NCBI RefSeq assembly: GCF_004362855.1
Contig: NZ_SNXW01000001.1
Span: 792,702-856,701 of the forward strand
DNA length: 64,000 nucleotides
From: Aquabacterium commune
GTDB lineage: Bacteria > Pseudomonadota > Gammaproteobacteria > Burkholderiales > Burkholderiaceae_C
Reading direction: 5' to 3'
Shown here: one piece after another, positions 25,004 to 35,265 of the stretch
How the letters are laid out: each line of letters opens with the position of its first letter
Position numbering within the stretch: the first letter of the stretch is position 1
Notes under the pieces: generated by a model
The model's database searches: none
What the model saw: the letters and a program-made list of their open reading frames with translations, nothing else
What the model was told of the DNA's origin: nothing
Made by a program: the position numbers and the translations under genes

Positions 25004-25894
25004 ATGACGAGAGTCCCTCCACCGCCGCCAACGACGTCCGAGCCCATGAACCCAGTCCACGACGCTTCGAACCTCACGGTTGACCGTGAGTTCACCTTCC
25101 ATGCGCGCGACTTCGCTCGGGTGCGCACGCTCATTTACGAGCGCGCCGGCATCAGCCTGCACGAGGGCAAGCAGGCCATGGTCTATAGCCGCTTGTCGCG
25201 CCGGCTGCGCGACACAGGTCACCCATCTTTCGAGAGCTACCTGCAATGGCTGGAGAGCTGCGGCCCCAACCAGAACCAGCAGGAGTGGCAGGAGTTCGTC
25301 AATTGCCTGACGACCAACCTGACCTCCTTCTTCCGCGAAGAGCACCACTTCCACACCCTGGCCGAGTGGCTGAAGGCGCGCGGCAGCAAGCCCACGCGCA
25401 TCTGGTGCTGCGCCGCATCGACGGGCGAAGAGCCCTACTCGCTGGCCATCACCGTGGCCGAGAACCTGGGCCTGCACGCGCCGGTCAAGATCCTGTGCAG
25501 CGACATCGACACCCATGTGCTGACCACCGCCTCGCGCGGTGTCTATGACGCCAACGCGCGCGGCCTGTCGCCGCAGCGCCTGCGCAGCTACTTCCTCAAA
25601 GGCAAGGGCGCCAACGAGGGCAGCATCCGCGTCAAGCCGGAGCTGGCGCGTTTCGTCGAGTTCAAGCCCTTCAACCTGATGCAGACCAGCTGGCAACTCG
25701 GCGAGGCCTTCGACATCGTGTTCTGCCGCAACGTGATGATCTATTTCGACGCCCCGACCCAGCGCAAGGTGCTGGAGCGCATCCATGGCGTGATGAAGCC
25801 CGGCGGCAAGCTGTTCGTGGGCCATTCCGAGAATTTCACCGAGTCGCGCGACCTCTTCCTCTTGCAGGGCAAGACGGTCTATGACCGGGTCTGA
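25004..25894 (+). CDS. cheR: Chemotaxis protein methyltransferase CheR
   Basis: CheR methylates glutamates of chemoreceptors with S-adenosylmethionine. The 296-residue product has the N-terminal helical domain (FARVRTLIYERAGISLHEGK, CLTTNLTSFFREEHHFHTL). The SAM-binding domain follows, with IWCCAASTGEEPYSLAITV, CSDIDTHVL and FDIVFCRNVMIYFD. ATG at 25004 is used; ATG at 25046 is an alternative after a Pro/Thr-rich stretch. It begins the cheR-cheD-cheB operon. No cheA, cheW or receptor gene is adjacent, though a FIST-MCP protein is encoded at 38-40 kb. Confidence 0.95.
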   Translation: MTRVPPPPPTTSEPMNPVHDASNLTVDREFTFHARDFARVRTLIYERAGISLHEGKQAMVYSRLSRRLRDTGHPSFESYLQWLESCGPNQNQQEWQEFVNCLTTNLTSFFREEHHFHTLAEWLKARGSKPTRIWCCAASTGEEPYSLAITVAENLGLHAPVKILCSDIDTHVLTTASRGVYDANARGLSPQRLRSYFLKGKGANEGSIRVKPELARFVEFKPFNLMQTSWQLGEAFDIVFCRNVMIYFDAPTQRKVLERIHGVMKPGGKLFVGHSENFTESRDLFLLQGKTVYDRV

Positions 25895-25920
25895 CCCAGC
25901 CAGCCAGCAAGGACCACCAG

Positions 25921-26628
25921 ATGATCAGCACCGCACCGCTGGGCGCCGCCCGCGCAGGCACACCGCCCCCCGGATCGCCCCCGCCCATGGGCCTGCAACT
26001 CAACCGCACCGACCGGCTGATGCGCCTGAAGGCCCGCGTGGCCAAGCCGGGTGAGGCTTCCTTCTTTTTCTACGACGCGCACTTCAAGTCCGAGGCGGTC
26101 AAGATCCTGCCCGGCGAGTACTTCTGCTACAACGAAGACTTGCTGATCATGACCACGCTGGGCTCGTGCATTGCCGTGTGCCTGTGGGACCGCCAGGCCA
26201 AGGTCGGCGGCATGAACCACTTCATGCTGCCCGACAACGGCGGCGGCGCCAGCGATTCGGGCCGCTACGGCTCGTTCGCGATGGAGTTGCTCATCAACGA
26301 GATGATGAAGATGGGCGCCTCGCGCATGACCATGGAGGCCAAGGTCTTCGGTGGCGGGGCCGTCATCAGCGGCATGAGCACCATCAACGTGGGCGAGCGC
26401 AACACCACCTTCGTGATGGACTACCTCAAGACCGAGCGCATTCCTGTGGTCTCCAAGGACGTGCTCGACATTTATCCACGCAAGGTCTGCTTCCTGCCCT
26501 TCAGCGGCAAAGCCATGGTCAAGCGCCTGGCCCCCAGCAACCCGGATGCGATCGTGCAGCAAGACCGCGCGGCCGCCCAGCGGGTGGTGCCGGTGGCGTC
26601 CAGCGGTGGCTCGATCGACCTGTTCTGA
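25921..26628 (+). CDS. cheD: Chemoreceptor glutamine deamidase CheD
   Basis: CheD deamidates receptor glutamines and in some bacteria works with CheC. The 235-residue product has the catalytic cysteine/histidine region TLGSCIAVCLWDRQAKVGGM followed by NHFMLP, plus AKVFGGGAVISGMSTINVGERN. An AAGGA ribosome-binding site lies 8-9 nt upstream of the ATG. The first about 40 residues are Pro/Ala-rich and longer than in short CheD forms. It lies between cheR (26 bp) and cheB (15 bp). Confidence 0.94.
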   Translation: MISTAPLGAARAGTPPPGSPPPMGLQLNRTDRLMRLKARVAKPGEASFFFYDAHFKSEAVKILPGEYFCYNEDLLIMTTLGSCIAVCLWDRQAKVGGMNHFMLPDNGGGASDSGRYGSFAMELLINEMMKMGASRMTMEAKVFGGGAVISGMSTINVGERNTTFVMDYLKTERIPVVSKDVLDIYPRKVCFLPFSGKAMVKRLAPSNPDAIVQQDRAAAQRVVPVASSGGSIDLF

Positions 26629-26643
26629 CCCGGAGACAAGGAC

Positions 26644-27783
26644 ATGAGCAAAATCACAGTGGTGGTGGTGGACGATTCCGCCCTGGTGCGCAGCATGCTC
26701 ACCGAGATCATCAACCGTCAGCCCGACATGACGTGCATCGGCGCGGCCGCCGACCCCTTCGTGGCGCGCGAGATGATCCGCAACCTCAACCCCGACGTCA
26801 TCACGCTGGACGTGGAGATGCCGCGCATGGACGGCATCGACTTCCTCTCCAAGCTGATGCGCCTGCGCCCCATGCCAGTGGTGATGGTGTCCACGCTGAC
26901 CGAGCGCGGCGCCGACGTGACGCTGCGCGCCCTGGAGCTGGGCGCGGTGGACTTCGTGGCCAAGCCCAAGATCGGTGTGGCCGATGGCCTGCGCCAATTG
27001 GCCGATGACATCACCGACAAGGTGCGCATCGCGGCCAAGGCGCGCATCAACCGGCTGCATGTGCCCGCGACCGCGCCCGCCGGTGCTGCAGGCGCGCCCT
27101 CGGCCTCCGTGCGCAGCAGCGGCGCCATGGCGACCCCGGCCACGGCCAAACCCGCGACCACGTCGCCCGGCCTGGGTCGGCTGTCCACCGAAAAAATCAT
27201 CTTCATCGGGGCCTCCACCGGCGGCACCGAAGCCACGAAGGAAGTGCTGGCCTCGCTGCCGGCCGACTCACCCGGCGTGGTCATCACCCAGCACATGCCG
27301 CCGGGCTTCACGCGCAACTACGCGGCGCGCCTGGACAGCCTGTGCAAGATCAGCGTCAAAGAAGCCACCGACGGTGAGCGCATCCTGCCCGGCCACGCCT
27401 ACATCGCCCCCGGTGGCCTGCACCTGAGCGTGGAGCGCTCGGGCGCCAACTACATCGCCCGCGTGCAGGACGGTGACCCGGTCAACCGCCACAAGCCCAG
27501 CGTGGAGGTGCTGTTCAAGTCGGCCGCGCGCGTGGTGGGCCCCAACGCCATCGGCATCATGCTGACGGGCATGGGGGCTGACGGCGCCAAGGCCATGCGC
27601 GAGATGAAGGACGCTGGCGCCTACTGCGTGGCCCAGAACGAGGCCACCTGCGTGGTTTTCGGCATGCCGCGCGAGGCCATTGCCGCGGGCGCCGTGCAAG
27701 AGGTGCTGCCGCTGACGCAGATCGCGCAGCACGTGCTCGACCACCTGCGTGCCACGGTGGGCCAGGCGCTCAGCCGGGTCTGA
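26644..27783 (+). CDS. cheB: Protein-glutamate methylesterase / response regulator CheB
   Basis: CheB removes receptor methyl groups when phosphorylated by CheA. The 379-residue product has a receiver domain ([12 protein letters not shown], phospho-aspartate in [15 protein letters not shown], lysine in VDFVAKPK), a flexible Ala/Pro/Thr linker at about 140-180, and the methylesterase domain. The Ser-His-Asp catalytic set appears in [30 protein letters not shown] and [18 protein letters not shown]. Last gene of the cheRDB operon; it converges on the patatin gene, 33 bp apart. Confidence 0.96.
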   Translation: MSKITVVVVDDSALVRSMLTEIINRQPDMTCIGAAADPFVAREMIRNLNPDVITLDVEMPRMDGIDFLSKLMRLRPMPVVMVSTLTERGADVTLRALELGAVDFVAKPKIGVADGLRQLADDITDKVRIAAKARINRLHVPATAPAGAAGAPSASVRSSGAMATPATAKPATTSPGLGRLSTEKIIFIGASTGGTEATKEVLASLPADSPGVVITQHMPPGFTRNYAARLDSLCKISVKEATDGERILPGHAYIAPGGLHLSVERSGANYIARVQDGDPVNRHKPSVEVLFKSAARVVGPNAIGIMLTGMGADGAKAMREMKDAGAYCVAQNEATCVVFGMPREAIAAGAVQEVLPLTQIAQHVLDHLRATVGQALSRV

Positions 27784-27816
27784 CGGTGTCGGAGCGGCTC
27801 AGCGGGCTCAACGGCA

Positions 27817-30111
27817 TCAGGGCCGCCCGACGAACACCATGAAGGTGGCGCCCACGCCGGGGCTGTGCACGATGGCGCCGTACACCGGGCCCACGGCCGT
27901 GTCTGCGCCCAGGTAGAGGCTGGTGCCGGTGCGCTTGCGCGCGCTGGCGAAGTCCTGGCGCTGCTCCCAGGCCTGGCCGCCCTCCCAACTCACACCGAGG
28001 AAGGTGCCGCGGGTCAGGGGCGCCGGCAGCAGGCGCACCTGGTAGCGCAGGCGCAGCAGGGCCACCTGCTGGCCGCTCACCTGGAAAGGCGCGAAGCCCG
28101 ACAGCTGCTGGAAGCCGCCCAGGCCGTAACGCGGGATCTGCGAGGCCACGCCGTCGGACAGGTCCAGCCGCGTGAGCGCGCTGAGGGTGTGCACGCCCCA
28201 CGAGCGCACGGCCTGCGCCTGCAGGTTGAAGCGGCGGATGGGGCCATCGGCGAAGTCATCGCGGCTCAGGCGCCGGCCCTGCATCCATTGCGTCTCGATG
28301 CGCCAGCCCTTGCTGGGGAAGAAGGCATGGTCGAGCTGGTCGAACACGGCGCGCAGGCGCCAGCCACGCTCGTGCCAGCGCTCGCTGCGCAGGCCACCGT
28401 CCAGGCCCTGGGCGGCACGCGCCAGGCTGTAGGTGCTGCTGACCAGGGTGGGGTCGTCGCGCCAGAGTTCGTCTTGCAGGCCCAGGCGGATCTCGCCCAA
28501 CTCGCGCCAGTTCACGCCCACATCGCCATGGAAAGCGACGTTGTGGCGGTCCACCTCGGCATCGGCCTGGGTTTCGGGGACGGCGTGGTAGTCCAGCGTG
28601 CGGCGCTGCACCGAGCCCGAGGCGGCCACGAAGCCCTCCAGGCCATCGGGCAGGCGGAAGTTCATGGGCCGGTACAGCTCGGAGACCAACGCCGGCGCGG
28701 TGCCCAGGCGCACGAAGTTGCGCCACTCGGCGCCCGAGGCGTCCAGCCAGTGGCGGTTGTGCGCCAGCTTGAGGTTGAAAGCGCTGCGGCCGCGGTTGTC
28801 GGCGCTGAAGTCCAGCCCCATCTGCAGGTAGTTCGGGCCCCAGGGCTTGTCTTCCAGATCGAACACCAGGCCCTGCTCGCCGTTGACCATGCGGACCAGG
28901 CGGTAATCGGTGCGCAGGTAGTCGCCCGAGGCGGCCAGCATGGTCAGGTCGCGCTCGGCCTTGGCCACGCTGAAGGTCTGGCCAGGCTGGCTGGCCAGCA
29001 GGTCCGGGCGCGTTTCGGGGTGGGTGATGTCGGTGCCGGCGAAGCGCACGAACGCCAGCACCGGCCTGGGCTGCACGCGCAGCTTGCGGCGCGCCTGCCA
29101 TTCGGCATAGGCCTGGGGGCTGAGCTTGAGGTCCTGCATGCGCAGCACCAGCGCTTCGGCCTGCAGCTCGCCCAGGCGCATGAAGTCGATGGCGCGGTCG
29201 AAATCGGCGGCGGTCAGGCCATCGAGCTGCGGTGCGATCAGCACGTCCTGCGGCCCCAGCGAGCGCAGGCTCAGCTGCACGTTCTGCTCGGTCAGGATGT
29301 TGATCATCTGCGATGTGACGCCGGTGATCGAGCCCAAAGTCTCGCGCCGCGACAAGGGCGTGCCGATGTTGACAGCGATGACGCGCTGGGCGCCCATGCC
29401 GCGGGCCACATCGACAGGCAGGTTGTTGACCAGGCCGCCATCGCCCAGGATGCGGCCTTCGACCTCCAGCGGCGCGAACACGCCGGGCACCGACATGCTG
29501 CTGCGCAGCGCGGTCGCCAGGTCGCCATCGGCCAGCACCACGGCCTGGCCGCTTTCCATGTCGGTGGCCACGGCGCGAAACGGCGTGGGCAGCTGGTCGA
29601 AGTGCTTGACCTGGCCGGCCGCCAGGGTCAGGCGTCGCAGGTGCGATTCCAGCAATCGGCTGGACACGGCACCCAGCGGCGCCTTGAGGCCATCGCCACC
29701 GACGCCCACTTCCAGCACCGGCGAGACCTCGAAGTCCTGCTCCTTGCGGCGCTGGGAGAGGTCCTGGCGGTCCACCCGCACGGCGAACACCGAGCCCCAG
29801 TCCAGCCGCGCCACCTCGCGCTCGATGTCGGCCGCGTCCAGCCCGCTGGCGTACAGCCCACCGACGATGGCGCCCATGGACGTGCCGGCGATCACGTCCA
29901 CCGGGATGCGCTCGCGCTCCAGCACCTTGAGCACCCCCACGTGCGCCAGGCCGCGCGCGCCGCCACCCGACAGCACCAGGCCGATGCGCGGGTGGGCGGC
30001 CGTGGCCGTTGCCGCGGCAGCACCGTTGGCCTGCGCCACGGCCAGGCCACTCAGGCAGGACAAGGCCAGGCAGACACCAAAACAGACAAGGCGGGGGACA
30101 GGCATGCGCAT
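27817..30111 (-). CDS. Patatin-like phospholipase with C-terminal outer-membrane beta-barrel (PlpD-like, type Vd)
   Basis: The 764-residue product has a signal peptide (about 1-27, ending AVA). A patatin domain follows (about 42-310) with the oxyanion loop GLVLSGGGARGLAHVGVL, the nucleophile motif GTSMGAIVGGL and the catalytic aspartate in GDGGLVNNLPV. A POTRA-like segment (about 330-400) and a barrel of the surface-antigen/BamA type fill the C-terminus, with LGLQDELW and FLGVSWEGGQAW-like strands. The order matches PlpD of Pseudomonas, a self-secreted lipase. Activity on phospholipids is expected for the family. It may be released or stay surface-bound. A possible GTG-rich upstream is not used; ATG at 30111 fits the signal peptide. 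Confidence 0.93.
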   Translation of the reverse strand: MRMPVPRLVCFGVCLALSCLSGLAVAQANGAAAATATAAHPRIGLVLSGGGARGLAHVGVLKVLERERIPVDVIAGTSMGAIVGGLYASGLDAADIEREVARLDWGSVFAVRVDRQDLSQRRKEQDFEVSPVLEVGVGGDGLKAPLGAVSSRLLESHLRRLTLAAGQVKHFDQLPTPFRAVATDMESGQAVVLADGDLATALRSSMSVPGVFAPLEVEGRILGDGGLVNNLPVDVARGMGAQRVIAVNIGTPLSRRETLGSITGVTSQMINILTEQNVQLSLRSLGPQDVLIAPQLDGLTAADFDRAIDFMRLGELQAEALVLRMQDLKLSPQAYAEWQARRKLRVQPRPVLAFVRFAGTDITHPETRPDLLASQPGQTFSVAKAERDLTMLAASGDYLRTDYRLVRMVNGEQGLVFDLEDKPWGPNYLQMGLDFSADNRGRSAFNLKLAHNRHWLDASGAEWRNFVRLGTAPALVSELYRPMNFRLPDGLEGFVAASGSVQRRTLDYHAVPETQADAEVDRHNVAFHGDVGVNWRELGEIRLGLQDELWRDDPTLVSSTYSLARAAQGLDGGLRSERWHERGWRLRAVFDQLDHAFFPSKGWRIETQWMQGRRLSRDDFADGPIRRFNLQAQAVRSWGVHTLSALTRLDLSDGVASQIPRYGLGGFQQLSGFAPFQVSGQQVALLRLRYQVRLLPAPLTRGTFLGVSWEGGQAWEQRQDFASARKRTGTSLYLGADTAVGPVYGAIVHSPGVGATFMVFVGRP

Positions 30112-30276
30112 GGCGAAGATTGTGCCGCGTCAAACCGGCATGGGCTCACCCACGGCTTGGCTGCGCAGGTTTGATCTGCATCAGCGCAAGCGAGGGCAAA
30201 TCGGCGTCAGATGTCGGTGTGGCCCTGACAAGACGGGGCCGAACCCAAGGCAGAACCCACGCAAGAGGAGCCCGAC

Positions 30277-30444
30277 ATGCAAGCCTGGATTGACTTTTTC
30301 ACCACCGACTACGGCATTCTCAGCGGCGTGAGCATCGCCGCCATGCTGGCCGGCCTGGGCTATTTCGTCTGGTACGTGCTCAAGCACGTCAAGGAAGACA
30401 CCGAGCGCCACGACCGCCTGCTGCGCGAGGCCGGCAAGCACTGA
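30277..30444 (+). CDS. DUF3149-type small membrane peptide
   Basis: A 55-residue peptide with an AGGAG ribosome-binding site 7 nt before its ATG. It begins MQAWIDFFTTDYGILSGVS, has one membrane helix (about residues 17-36) and a charged tail ending in KH. This is the pattern of the DUF3149 family, which is common and of unknown function in beta-proteobacteria. It is divergent from the patatin gene and followed by a strong hairpin terminator, so it is probably transcribed alone. Confidence 0.8.
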   Translation: MQAWIDFFTTDYGILSGVSIAAMLAGLGYFVWYVLKHVKEDTERHDRLLREAGKH

Positions 30445-30465
30445 GCGCACCGCCCGGTGCCATGA

Positions 30466-30492
30466 AAAAAGGCCGCTTCACAGCGGCCTTTC
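30466..30492. terminator. Bidirectional hairpin terminator between the DUF3149 gene and groEL
   Basis: A perfect 10-bp inverted repeat (AAAGGCCGCT at 30468-30477, AGCGGCCTTT at 30482-30491) with a 4-nt loop has A-rich and T-rich flanks on the two sides. It sits between two convergent genes and can stop transcripts from both. Confidence 0.8.
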
Positions 30493-30540
30493 TCTTGGGC
30501 GCCCACCCGAGGGCGGGCGCCATGGCGCGAGGGCCAGGGC

Positions 30541-32202
<1,662 letters not shown>

Positions 32203-32239
32203 TCAGTGATGTGGGGTGGTTGCCTGGGGCCGAAATCGC

Positions 32240-32530
32240 TTACTTGGCGACGACGGCGAACAGGTCTTCTTCGCGCATGACCAGCAACTCGTCGCCATCG
32301 ACCTTGACGGTCTGGCCCGAGTACTTGCCGAACAGGACGCGGTCGCCCACAGCGACGTTCAGGGCGATGAAGTCGCCCTTGTCGTTGCGCTTGCCTGGAC
32401 CGACGGCGAGCACTTCGCCCTGGTCAGGCTTCTCGGCGGCAGCGTCAGGGATGAAGATGCCCGAAGCGGTCTTGGTTTCTTGTTCCAGGCGCTTGACGAT
32501 CACGCGATCGTGCAGAGGACGCAGTTTCAT
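32240..32530 (-). CDS. groS: Co-chaperonin GroES
   Basis: GroES caps the GroEL ring. The 96-residue product shows [17 protein letters not shown], the mobile loop region [16 protein letters not shown] and [21 protein letters not shown] strong GGAG ribosome-binding site lies 6 nt from the ATG. It is the first gene of the groES-groEL operon; its leader (about 32531-32655) follows the CIRCE element. Confidence 0.99.
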   Translation of the reverse strand: MKLRPLHDRVIVKRLEQETKTASGIFIPDAAAEKPDQGEVLAVGPGKRNDKGDFIALNVAVGDRVLFGKYSGQTVKVDGDELLVMREEDLFAVVAK

Positions 32531-32632
32531 GGGTTCTCCAATCTAGAGAGACAACGGTTGGACGGTGTTGCCGAGTGAGTGATTGCTCACATCGGTGTCG
32601 GAAGGTGACGCACGGGGCGGGTTCAGGCGGTG

Positions 32633-32659
32633 CTGGCACTCACCCCATGCGAGTGCTAA
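32633..32659 (-). promoter_or_regulatory. CIRCE operator (HrcA-binding inverted repeat) of groES-groEL
   Basis: Read on the minus strand the 27 bp are a perfect left arm TTAGCACTC (32659-32651), a 9-nt spacer and a right arm GAGTGCCAG (32641-32633) that differs from consensus GAGTGCTAA at two places. CIRCE elements bind the repressor HrcA, so groE here should be under dual control: sigma32 activation and HrcA repression. The element overlaps the expected transcription start of the promoter just upstream. Confidence 0.88.
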
Positions 32660-32661
32660 TG

Positions 32662-32690
32662 ATTATAGGGACGGCTTCGAAAGTTTCAAG
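32662..32690 (-). promoter_or_regulatory. Heat-shock (sigma32-like) promoter of groES-groEL, overlapping a sigma70-like promoter
   Basis: On the minus strand CTTGAAA (32690-32684) is a perfect sigma32 -35 element, followed after 13 nt by CCCTATAAT (32670-32662), close to the sigma32 -10. The same bases also give TTGAAA - 16 nt - TATAAT, a near-consensus sigma70 promoter. The CIRCE operator starts 3 bp downstream, where HrcA would block RNA polymerase. Confidence 0.85.
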
Positions 32691-32718
32691 GGGCGGCGGA
32701 TCGGGGCACACTCACGGC

Positions 32719-33144
32719 ATGGACCCCGTCAAAATTTTCCACAATCCGCAGTGCGGCACCTCGCGCAACACCCTGGCCCTGATCCGCAATGCCGGCATCG
32801 AGCCCGAAGTGGTGCTCTACCTGGACACACCGCCCACCCGCGAGGCGCTGGCCGCGCTGGTGCGCGACTGTGGCCTGACACCGCGCGAGGCCATGCGCGA
32901 CAAGGGCGATCTGTACGACGCGCTGAAGCTGGCCGAGCCGCACTGGCGCGACGACCAGCTGCTGGACCTCATGGCGCAGCACCCGGCCCTGATCAACCGC
33001 CCCATCGTGGTGACGGCCCAGGGCACGCGCCTGTGCCGCCCGTCGGAACTCGTGCTCGACATCCTGCCGCAGCCGCAGCGAGGCGCCTTCACCAAGGAGG
33101 ACGGCGAGGTCGTCGTCAATGCCCAGGGGCAGCGCGTCAAGTGA
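32719..33144 (+). CDS. arsC: ArsC-family arsenate reductase (glutaredoxin-type)
   Basis: The 141-residue product starts at ATG 32719 (MDPVKIFHNPQCGTSRNTLA) with the catalytic cysteine at about residue 12. The arginine cluster and IVVTAQGTRLCRPSELVLDIL of plasmid-R773-type ArsC are present. These enzymes reduce arsenate with glutathione and glutaredoxin; chromosomal copies without an ars operon, as here, often have unproven roles (YffB/ArsC-like). The gene is divergent from groES, so the CIRCE/heat-shock region lies 30-90 bp upstream of it. The (GTGAT)n repeat begins at its stop codon. Confidence 0.9.
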   Translation: MDPVKIFHNPQCGTSRNTLALIRNAGIEPEVVLYLDTPPTREALAALVRDCGLTPREAMRDKGDLYDALKLAEPHWRDDQLLDLMAQHPALINRPIVVTAQGTRLCRPSELVLDILPQPQRGAFTKEDGEVVVNAQGQRVK

Positions 33145-33180
33145 TGTGATGTGATGTGATGTGATGTGAGGTGAGGTGAA
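33141..33180 (+). repeat. Pentanucleotide tandem repeat (GTGAT)5(GTGAG)2GTGAA
   Basis: Eight consecutive 5-bp units start one base before the arsC stop codon and end one base before the stop of the convergent hydrolase gene. Five units are identical. A pentamer number change would not shift either frame, since both stop codons lie outside or at the edge, so it is a potential slippage site between two gene ends and not an obvious phase switch. Confidence 0.9.
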
Positions 33181-33181
33181 G

Positions 33182-34558
33182 TCACGGCGCGCGCCGCACC
33201 GCCTCGTCCCAGAATGACAGCACCCGCACCAGTGCAGGCTGGCGCAGGTGATCGGCCTCCACCAGCAGGCCGTGGCGGGCCTCGGGCAGGCGCAGGCCGG
33301 TGCAGCCACCTGACAGACGCTGGCGACCGGCATTGACTTGGTCGCAGAACACCTGCTGGGCTTCGGGCTCGACGATCACGTCTTCGCCACCCTGCAGCAC
33401 GAGCACCGGCACCGCGATGCGGGCAGCACCCGGCCCGCGGGCCTCGGCGGCCCCGGCACAGGCCTGGTCCACCCACTGCAGCGTCGGGCCGGCCACACGG
33501 GCATCGCCATGGCCGCAATCGGGGCCGTCGCAGCGGCCCGCACGGTTGAACCAGCGCATGCGGTGGCGCACCACGCTGTGCGTCAATGCCGCGGAGGCCG
33601 GGTCTGGCAAGGCCTCGAAGGCGGCGAGGTCGGCCGCAAAACCATCCCCGCGCACACGTTTTGCAGACAAGCACGGCAAGCTGAACGGCAGGCCGAACGC
33701 GCCGCTGTGGCACCACTGGCGCAGTTGGCGGTCGGCCCAGGGTGCTTTGCGCTGGGGGACATCGCGGGCCGCCACCGTGGGCTCGAACATCGGCGTGACG
33801 AGGGCCGCCGCGGCGAAAGGCGTGTCACCACCGCGTCGGGCCAGGTGCAAGGCCACCACCGCGCCGCCCATGGAGTGGGCCAGCAGGAAGATGGGCCGCT
33901 GTGCCTGGACGGGGTCGGCCGCACGGGCTTGCCGGACCAGGGCGGTGAAGCGCTCGAAGTCGGCCACGAGGCGGTCGAAGCGGTCCACGTGGCCCTTGTC
34001 GGCCTGGTCTTCACCACCCAACAGGCGGCTGGAAAAGCCCTGGCCGCGGTGGTCGTGGATGTAAACGGAGTAACCATTGCGCAGCAGGTCGTGGACCACC
34101 TCCTGGTACACCGACAGGCCCTCGGTGAAACCCGGCACCACGATGACGGCGCCGCGTTGCTCGTGGCGGTGCGTGTGGAAGCGGAAGTGGATGCGCACGG
34201 GCCGACCCAACATGCCCACGAGCGCGCCGGTGGGCACGCCCTCGAAGGACCCGATGCGGCGCTCGGCCAGTTGCATCGACGCCTGCTCGATGGCCTGCCA
34301 GCCGGACTGGGCGAAGCGGGCTTCGTCGGACAGGGTGTAGGCCTGGGCTTGTGCTGGCGAGACCTGCAGCTCGGGCCAGGCGGATGGAGGCGAGGCCTGG
34401 ACCGGGGCCGTCGCGGGCACATCGCCGGCGCGCGCAGGCCCAAGGGCCAGCAAGGCCAGGGCCAGGGCCAGGGCGGGCAGAGCGAAGCGCCCCTGCGAAC
34501 GCCAACACGAACGCAAACGCAAACGCACACGCAAGGAAATGGACGCAGACATGGGCAT
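33182..34558 (-). CDS. Alpha/beta hydrolase, lysophospholipase (PldB)-like, exported
   Basis: The 458-residue product has an N-terminal hydrophobic signal segment (about 20-45, ending ARA). An alpha/beta hydrolase domain follows, with VIVVPGFTEGLSVYQEVV, the HDHRGQGFSSRL strand, the nucleophile elbow LLAHSMGGAVVALHLA and the acid/histidine part VLQGGEDVIVEP and ARHGLLVE. This is the monoglyceride lipase / lysophospholipase L2 pattern. ATG codons at 34558 and 34552 are both possible. It is the last gene of the minus-strand unit after the thioredoxin-like gene (68 bp). Substrate unknown. Confidence 0.88.
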   Translation of the reverse strand: MPMSASISLRVRLRLRSCWRSQGRFALPALALALALLALGPARAGDVPATAPVQASPPSAWPELQVSPAQAQAYTLSDEARFAQSGWQAIEQASMQLAERRIGSFEGVPTGALVGMLGRPVRIHFRFHTHRHEQRGAVIVVPGFTEGLSVYQEVVHDLLRNGYSVYIHDHRGQGFSSRLLGGEDQADKGHVDRFDRLVADFERFTALVRQARAADPVQAQRPIFLLAHSMGGAVVALHLARRGGDTPFAAAALVTPMFEPTVAARDVPQRKAPWADRQLRQWCHSGAFGLPFSLPCLSAKRVRGDGFAADLAAFEALPDPASAALTHSVVRHRMRWFNRAGRCDGPDCGHGDARVAGPTLQWVDQACAGAAEARGPGAARIAVPVLVLQGGEDVIVEPEAQQVFCDQVNAGRQRLSGGCTGLRLPEARHGLLVEADHLRQPALVRVLSFWDEAVRRAP

Positions 34559-34626
34559 GGCCAACACAGGCACCAGGTGGGTGGATGCGGCCCATTGGAC
34601 CACGCCCACCCCGCCGCACCGCCCCC

Positions 34627-35265
34627 TCACGGCGCCCGCAAAGCCGCCTGGATGCGCGCCTCGGTGTGTTCGTAGCCGCCCTCGCCCACGTGCTGGAAGA
34701 CGACGCGGCCTTGTTTGTCGATGAGGTAGAGCGCCGGCCAGTAGGCGTTGCGCCAGGCCTCCCAGGTGCGGAAGTCGTTGTCCATGGCGATGGGGTAGCC
34801 CAGGCCGTGGCGCCGGATGGCGGCCTGGACGTTGGCGGCCTCGCGCTCGGAGGGGAACTCGGGCGTGTGCACGCCGATGACGACCAGCCCCTGGTCCTTG
34901 TAGCGCTGGTGCCAGGCCTGCACGTGGGGCAAGGTGTGGATGCAGTTGCTGCAGCCGTGCGTCCAGAAATCCACCAGCACCACTTTGCCGCGCAAAGCCG
35001 GCAGGTTCAGGGGCGGTGAGTTGAACCACGGGCCCAGCCCGACCAGCGGTGGCGCGGCGCGCAAGGCCTTGGCCGCGTGGATCGCGGTGACCGGGGCTGC
35101 CTGCGAACCCACGGCAGGCGCATCGGCGGCGTGCCCTGGCGTGGCGGGCCACGGCCAGGCGGCCAGGGTGACGGCCAGGGCCAGGGCGGGCCAGGCCCAG
35201 GGATGTCGCATCGGCCGCATCGGTCGCATGGGTCGATTCATGGCAGGTTTCATGGGAGGTTTCAT
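34627..35265 (-). CDS. Exported thioredoxin-like (TlpA/redoxin) protein
   Basis: The 212-residue product has a repetitive, Met/Arg/Pro-rich N-terminus (MRPMRPMRH) followed by a signal-type hydrophobic helix (about 22-47). The redoxin domain starts at about residue 78, with KVVLVDFWTHGCSNCIHTLP carrying the CxxC pair in GCSNC. The segment VVIGVHTPEFPSEREAANV is typical of the TlpA/DipZ C-terminal group. It would act as a periplasmic thiol-disulfide protein. ATG at 35265 overlaps the TGA of the DUF2147 gene (ATGA) and has an AGGAG site; internal ATGs near the repeats are alternatives. Confidence 0.87.
   Translation of the reverse strand: MKPPMKPAMNRPMRPMRPMRHPWAWPALALAVTLAAWPWPATPGHAADAPAVGSQAAPVTAIHAAKALRAAPPLVGLGPWFNSPPLNLPALRGKVVLVDFWTHGCSNCIHTLPHVQAWHQRYKDQGLVVIGVHTPEFPSEREAANVQAAIRRHGLGYPIAMDNDFRTWEAWRNAYWPALYLIDKQGRVVFQHVGEGGYEHTEARIQAALRAP

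Noticed and set aside
33141..33180. Phase-variable switch at the pentamer repeats
   Set aside because: The repeats sit at the gene ends, not in a start region or within codons that would switch a protein on or off.
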